Shown here piece after piece: positions 61,181-64,000 of a stretch of 64,000 bases of DNA. The stretch's first letter is position 1, and every line of letters starts with the position of its first letter. Origin of the DNA: Poteriospumella lacustris (Eukaryota; Sar; Chrysophyceae; Chromulinales; Dinobryaceae); assembly GCA_008000375.1 (NCBI GenBank), contig SMOI01000042.1:101389-165388 (forward strand), read 5' to 3'. The translations under genes were made by a program, and so were the position numbers. The notes under the pieces were generated by a model that was not told the origin of the DNA, made no database searches, and was given only the letters and a program-made list of their open reading frames with translations.

Positions 61181-62060
61181 CATCAAGTTCAATAATTAAA
61201 GTCAAAGAGAGTTCAGGGTCTAATGGAATAAATGCTTTAAAATCCTGATTATATAACCGAATTTGAAGATCTGTATATTGTGATTCATAAATAGACAGCC
61301 AATTTGTCGTTGCTGGGTTGTTATCTATTAGGCCGCCGTATTGACTCGTAAGCGGAATCATATGAAGGGCGTCGCTTTGTGCTGAATAAGTATTGTTAAC
61401 CATGTTGCAACAAAGAACATAAGAAAACGTATCATTTAAAACTGGGTATGTATCAGAGACGTATGTTATATTTTGTTTTGCCGAGGCGTCAGTGTTCGAC
61501 GGAAACGTTGACATGGTTTTAAAGCCGAACAGTTTCATCAGTTTAGGAGGTAAAATAATCTGTGGATATTTTGGAACAGTTGGTAAGGTCCACCCTAAAA
61601 CTTCATTTGTTTCTGTTACAGGATAAGCAAACCCGGTTGGCATTGTATCAGGAACATATAAAATTCCAATCTCAGTTGTATATCTAATAAAGTTAGCTTT
61701 AAAGGAAATGAAGAATTGAGATTGAACCGGATTAGATGATGATGTGTTTCTAATATACCATTTCTTCGATGTCATCACGTATTGGAGATAAGAATTTAAA
61801 TCATCAAACGAATAATAACCATCTGGGATTGTTACATCTAATCTTTCGCTGTTGATCCAAATGATAGAAAACGTGTTGTTGCCTAAGTCCGCTGAAATGT
61901 TGTAAGACGAATTATGAATAGCACAATTCTTAACTGAAATTTTTGCATTCCTTCCTTTGGTATCTAAAGCAGGATTTAATTTCAGGTTGTACATGTTTGT
62001 ACCTGCTACATAATGCGATGAGTTCATCATGAAAGTGATTGAATTTCTTTTAGTCGACAT
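61176..62060 (-). CDS. Penton-like minor capsid protein
   Basis: The start at 62060 (MSTKRNSITFMMNSS) is chosen over an upstream methionine because a TTTTTTATCTTG promoter pattern and an AT-rich run end at it. It has 294 residues, mostly beta. Features common to penton/minor capsid proteins of Polintons and virophages are the N-terminal SSHYVAGTNMYNLKLN strand, IPDGYYSFDDLNSYLQ, PPKLMKLFGF, and the C-terminal RLYNQDFKAFIPLDPELSLTLIIELDE. The penton closes the five-fold capsid vertices. It is followed by the integrase gene after 21 bp. Confidence 0.75.
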   Translation of the reverse strand: MSTKRNSITFMMNSSHYVAGTNMYNLKLNPALDTKGRNAKISVKNCAIHNSSYNISADLGNNTFSIIWINSERLDVTIPDGYYSFDDLNSYLQYVMTSKKWYIRNTSSSNPVQSQFFISFKANFIRYTTEIGILYVPDTMPTGFAYPVTETNEVLGWTLPTVPKYPQIILPPKLMKLFGFKTMSTFPSNTDASAKQNITYVSDTYPVLNDTFSYVLCCNMVNNTYSAQSDALHMIPLTSQYGGLIDNNPATTNWLSIYESQYTDLQIRLYNQDFKAFIPLDPELSLTLIIELDE

Positions 62061-62087
62061 ATTACAGTAATACAAGATAAAAAAATC
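62061..62087 (-). promoter_or_regulatory. ATCT-type promoter pattern before the penton-like gene
   Basis: Minus-strand TTTTTTATCTTGTATTAC followed by TGTAAT to the ATG. It supports the start at 62060. Confidence 0.55.
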
Positions 62088-62115
62088 GTAAATAATTATC
62101 TAATAATATTATAAT

Positions 62116-64000
62116 ATGGCCGAACAAACACGAGAACAATATTTAGAAAGTTTACGCTTGAAAGCGAAAGTAAAAAAGCAAATCGAACATGCCGATGATA
62201 CCCCAAGCATAAAAGGACAATCTAATTCTGGTTCTAATAATTCATCATTGCCGGAAGATCGAGCGAGTTATGTCAAAAGCATTCAGGATAAACTGAAGCT
62301 GAAAAATGAATATACAAAACAGTTTAAGCAATATAGCGAGACTTACGCTTTAGAATCATTACAAGATGAAATAAGAGTTCAAAATGACAATGTGGATGTA
62401 AACAATGCCGACATTCGAGATTCACGATTAAAAGAATGGTTGTATTCTGTGTTTAGAAATTATGACGTCGTTGACGAATTGCTTGGTAGTAATGCGTTAA
62501 CTAATGATATTAAAGACGCGTTGTATACCAACTATAAAACAGAAGTTCTACCTAAGTTGAAAAATCTTCCTAGAGAGATTCATATGAGCGAGTTAATTAA
62601 ATTTGTTGCTAGAATTGGTTATGAGTTATTGGATAGCGAAATAAAATTTAAAAGTGCTACGACAACACCGTTCAATATTCCTGTTAAAACTAATGTTGTC
62701 AATCCTGTTGTGAAAACTCAAAGTCAACCAACGGCCGCGGCAACTGAAGATGTACAAGATGATGAAGAAGGTGATGATAACGGTGACGTCGAACTTGATT
62801 TAGGTGATGATGACGAGGAAAATCAACCAGAAAAAGATGAACCCTATAATATTCTTCAATTGAATTATAAAAGTTTAAAACAAGATGTAAGAACTAAAGT
62901 TGTTGAAACTTTATATAAAGTTGTTGCTAAACATGTAAGAGAAAGAGTATTAAATCATTCATTCACTGTCACAGAAGAAAAATGGACATCAACGTTTCCA
63001 TTATTAAATCCTATAAACAAATACTATAATGAATTCAATGAAAAAGAAATCATTAAACCAACAGTACCAAAGAAACCAACATTTAAAATTAAAAAAAGAA
63101 GTCCAACATATCAGGAAGACCTGGCTGATAAAAACAAAAAACTCGAAGAGTATCAAAAAGAAATGGATCAATATAATGAAGACAAAAACGAATATGATGA
63201 ATACATGGAAAGATGGGTTAAATATTATACCCCTTATAATTGGATTATCACGGTTAAAGGTATTAAGAGACTGATAGTCGAATTATTACAAATTGATCGA
63301 TTAGGTCAACGAGTACAAAAATCTTTAACAGAAACCAACTTGAGCCCATCAAAAGCAATTGAAAGCTTTTTGTCTGATAGATTAGTTACAACTGTTTCTA
63401 ACTATCCAAAAAACAAAGATGAAGCATTAAAATTTTACAACAACTACTATAAAAAGATAATGAACATGAACGATGTTGATAGTTTCCAAAACGAAGAAGG
63501 CTATAAAACGTTAGTCTCTTACATCGAAACACATTCTGTAAGTATCGCGACAGGTTCAGGATTAATTTATTCAGGTGGTGGAATATATGAACCAGTAGTT
63601 CCAAAATATAACATCGATATTGATAAATTAAGATATCATAACTTGTTAGAAATCCGATATACGAAAAATAAACATTTATCAATTATTAGGCCCGTTGTTG
63701 TTAGCAAGAAATTAAAGAAGGTTATATTAGATTTTCTAGCTGATAAAAAATTTAACGTAGGTGAGTTTAAGAAGTTGGATTCTCAAGATAGAGATTTATT
63801 AAGACGCGCGTCAAAATACATTGGTTTAAAAATTGATGAAGATGAAGATTCAGATAATGAAGAATACGCGAAAAAATGGGAGGTCGTTTTAGGAGAACTA
63901 CAATCAGGGAATGATAATCCTAGATTAAAGAAGGAAGCGAAAATGATGTTACAGTATGCTTATAACACAGGAAGAATCACATTCAAGAATATGACATCTA
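62116..64000 (+). CDS. Large protein of unknown function, cut by the window edge
   Basis: An uninterrupted frame begins at the ATG at 62116 and runs off the right edge (at least 628 codons); it has a TTATCTAATAATATTATAAT upstream pattern. The N-terminal part is helical and charged. The middle has an acidic Asp/Glu tract (DDEEGDDNGDVELDLGDDDEE) and a Lys/Glu coiled coil. The C-terminal part seen includes LSIIRPVVVSKKLKK and LGELQSGNDNPRLKKEAKMM. A G..QSGND...L..E motif of this kind recurs near the ends of large structural-type proteins of Polintons and giant viruses. A virion role is possible; the rest of the gene is missing. Confidence 0.7.
   Translation, partial: MAEQTREQYLESLRLKAKVKKQIEHADDTPSIKGQSNSGSNNSSLPEDRASYVKSIQDKLKLKNEYTKQFKQYSETYALESLQDEIRVQNDNVDVNNADIRDSRLKEWLYSVFRNYDVVDELLGSNALTNDIKDALYTNYKTEVLPKLKNLPREIHMSELIKFVARIGYELLDSEIKFKSATTTPFNIPVKTNVVNPVVKTQSQPTAAATEDVQDDEEGDDNGDVELDLGDDDEENQPEKDEPYNILQLNYKSLKQDVRTKVVETLYKVVAKHVRERVLNHSFTVTEEKWTSTFPLLNPINKYYNEFNEKEIIKPTVPKKPTFKIKKRSPTYQEDLADKNKKLEEYQKEMDQYNEDKNEYDEYMERWVKYYTPYNWIITVKGIKRLIVELLQIDRLGQRVQKSLTETNLSPSKAIESFLSDRLVTTVSNYPKNKDEALKFYNNYYKKIMNMNDVDSFQNEEGYKTLVSYIETHSVSIATGSGLIYSGGGIYEPVVPKYNIDIDKLRYHNLLEIRYTKNKHLSIIRPVVVSKKLKKVILDFLADKKFNVGEFKKLDSQDRDLLRRASKYIGLKIDEDEDSDNEEYAKKWEVVLGELQSGNDNPRLKKEAKMMLQYAYNTGRITFKNMTS

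Larger units (their letters stand above)
36185..64000. mobile_element. Integrated Polinton/virophage-class dsDNA element (left part, right end outside window)
   Basis: A sharp change from GC-moderate, intron-bearing host DNA to AT-rich, densely coding, intron-poor DNA marks the element. Its diagnostic set is an adenain-type protease, packaging ATPase, major capsid candidate, penton-like protein, rve integrase with chromodomain, family B polymerase and SF3 helicase. This combination is known from Polintons, Mavirus-type virophages and related viruses. At 27.8 kb and still open it exceeds Mavirus-type virophages (about 19 kb) and is nearer larger Polinton-like viruses. The exact left terminus is uncertain because the other end is not visible; 36185 is where similarity to host Nup155 stops. 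Confidence 0.85.

Noticed and set aside
36185-64000. Reassigned stop codons in the element
   Set aside because: Most element genes end in TAA at sensible positions followed by intergenic AT-rich DNA, so the integrase TAA is best read as a true stop.

Overview
The window joins two very different kinds of DNA. Positions 1 to about 36,184 are nuclear DNA of a unicellular eukaryote: moderate GC, both strands coding, short GT-AG introns (mostly 55-95 nt, one of 27 nt), and conserved eukaryotic proteins (HEATR1/UTP10, Nup155, importin alpha-like, CELF-type RNA-binding protein, PAQR receptor, ZNF706-like zinc finger). These sit beside genes of bacterial flavour (YnjB-like solute-binding protein, APH-type kinase, PanC, GH25 lysozyme). 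A protist fits best; I cannot name the lineage from sequence alone.

From about 36,185 to the right edge the DNA becomes strongly AT-rich, intron-poor and densely coding. It is the left portion (at least 27.8 kb) of an integrated dsDNA virus-like element of the Polinton / virophage / Polinton-like virus assemblage. It carries a double-jelly-roll-type major capsid protein candidate, a penton-like minor capsid protein, an adenain-type cysteine protease, a FtsK/HerA-type packaging ATPase, a short family B DNA polymerase, an SF3 helicase and a retroviral-type integrase with a C-terminal chromodomain. Around these lie three tail-fibre-like proteins, a LamG-like lectin, an HNH homing endonuclease and many proteins of unknown function, including a tandem trio of paralogs. 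The right end lies outside the window, so terminal repeats and target-site duplication cannot be checked.

Element layout: about 36.2-37.0 kb is a noncoding left flank with repeated GGTGCCAA words; 37.0-42.2 kb is a plus-strand block (small proteins, HNH nuclease, fibre, lectin); 42.2-49.8 kb is a minus-strand virion block (paralog trio, capsid, protease, putative virion proteins); 49.9-51.8 kb holds a charged coiled-coil protein, a 600-bp repeat-bearing gap and the ATPase; 51.9-54.8 kb holds two more fibres; 54.9-60.1 kb is the replication block; 60.1-62.1 kb is integrase plus penton (minus); a large open gene runs off the edge from 62.1 kb. Start codons are preceded by two recurring AT-rich promoter-like patterns. 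One is a T-run plus ATCT, mostly at virion and unknown genes. The other is TATATA...TTAGTATA, at genes of the replication block.

At the host/element junction the last 1,231 bp of the Nup155 gene are repeated in inverted orientation with essentially complete identity (33,299-34,529 against 34,954-36,184, 424-bp spacer). The right copy is a truncated Nup155 fragment that ends exactly where the element-like DNA begins. The integrase reading frame is cut by one in-frame TAA, so this copy may be unable to move by itself, although the other core genes look intact.
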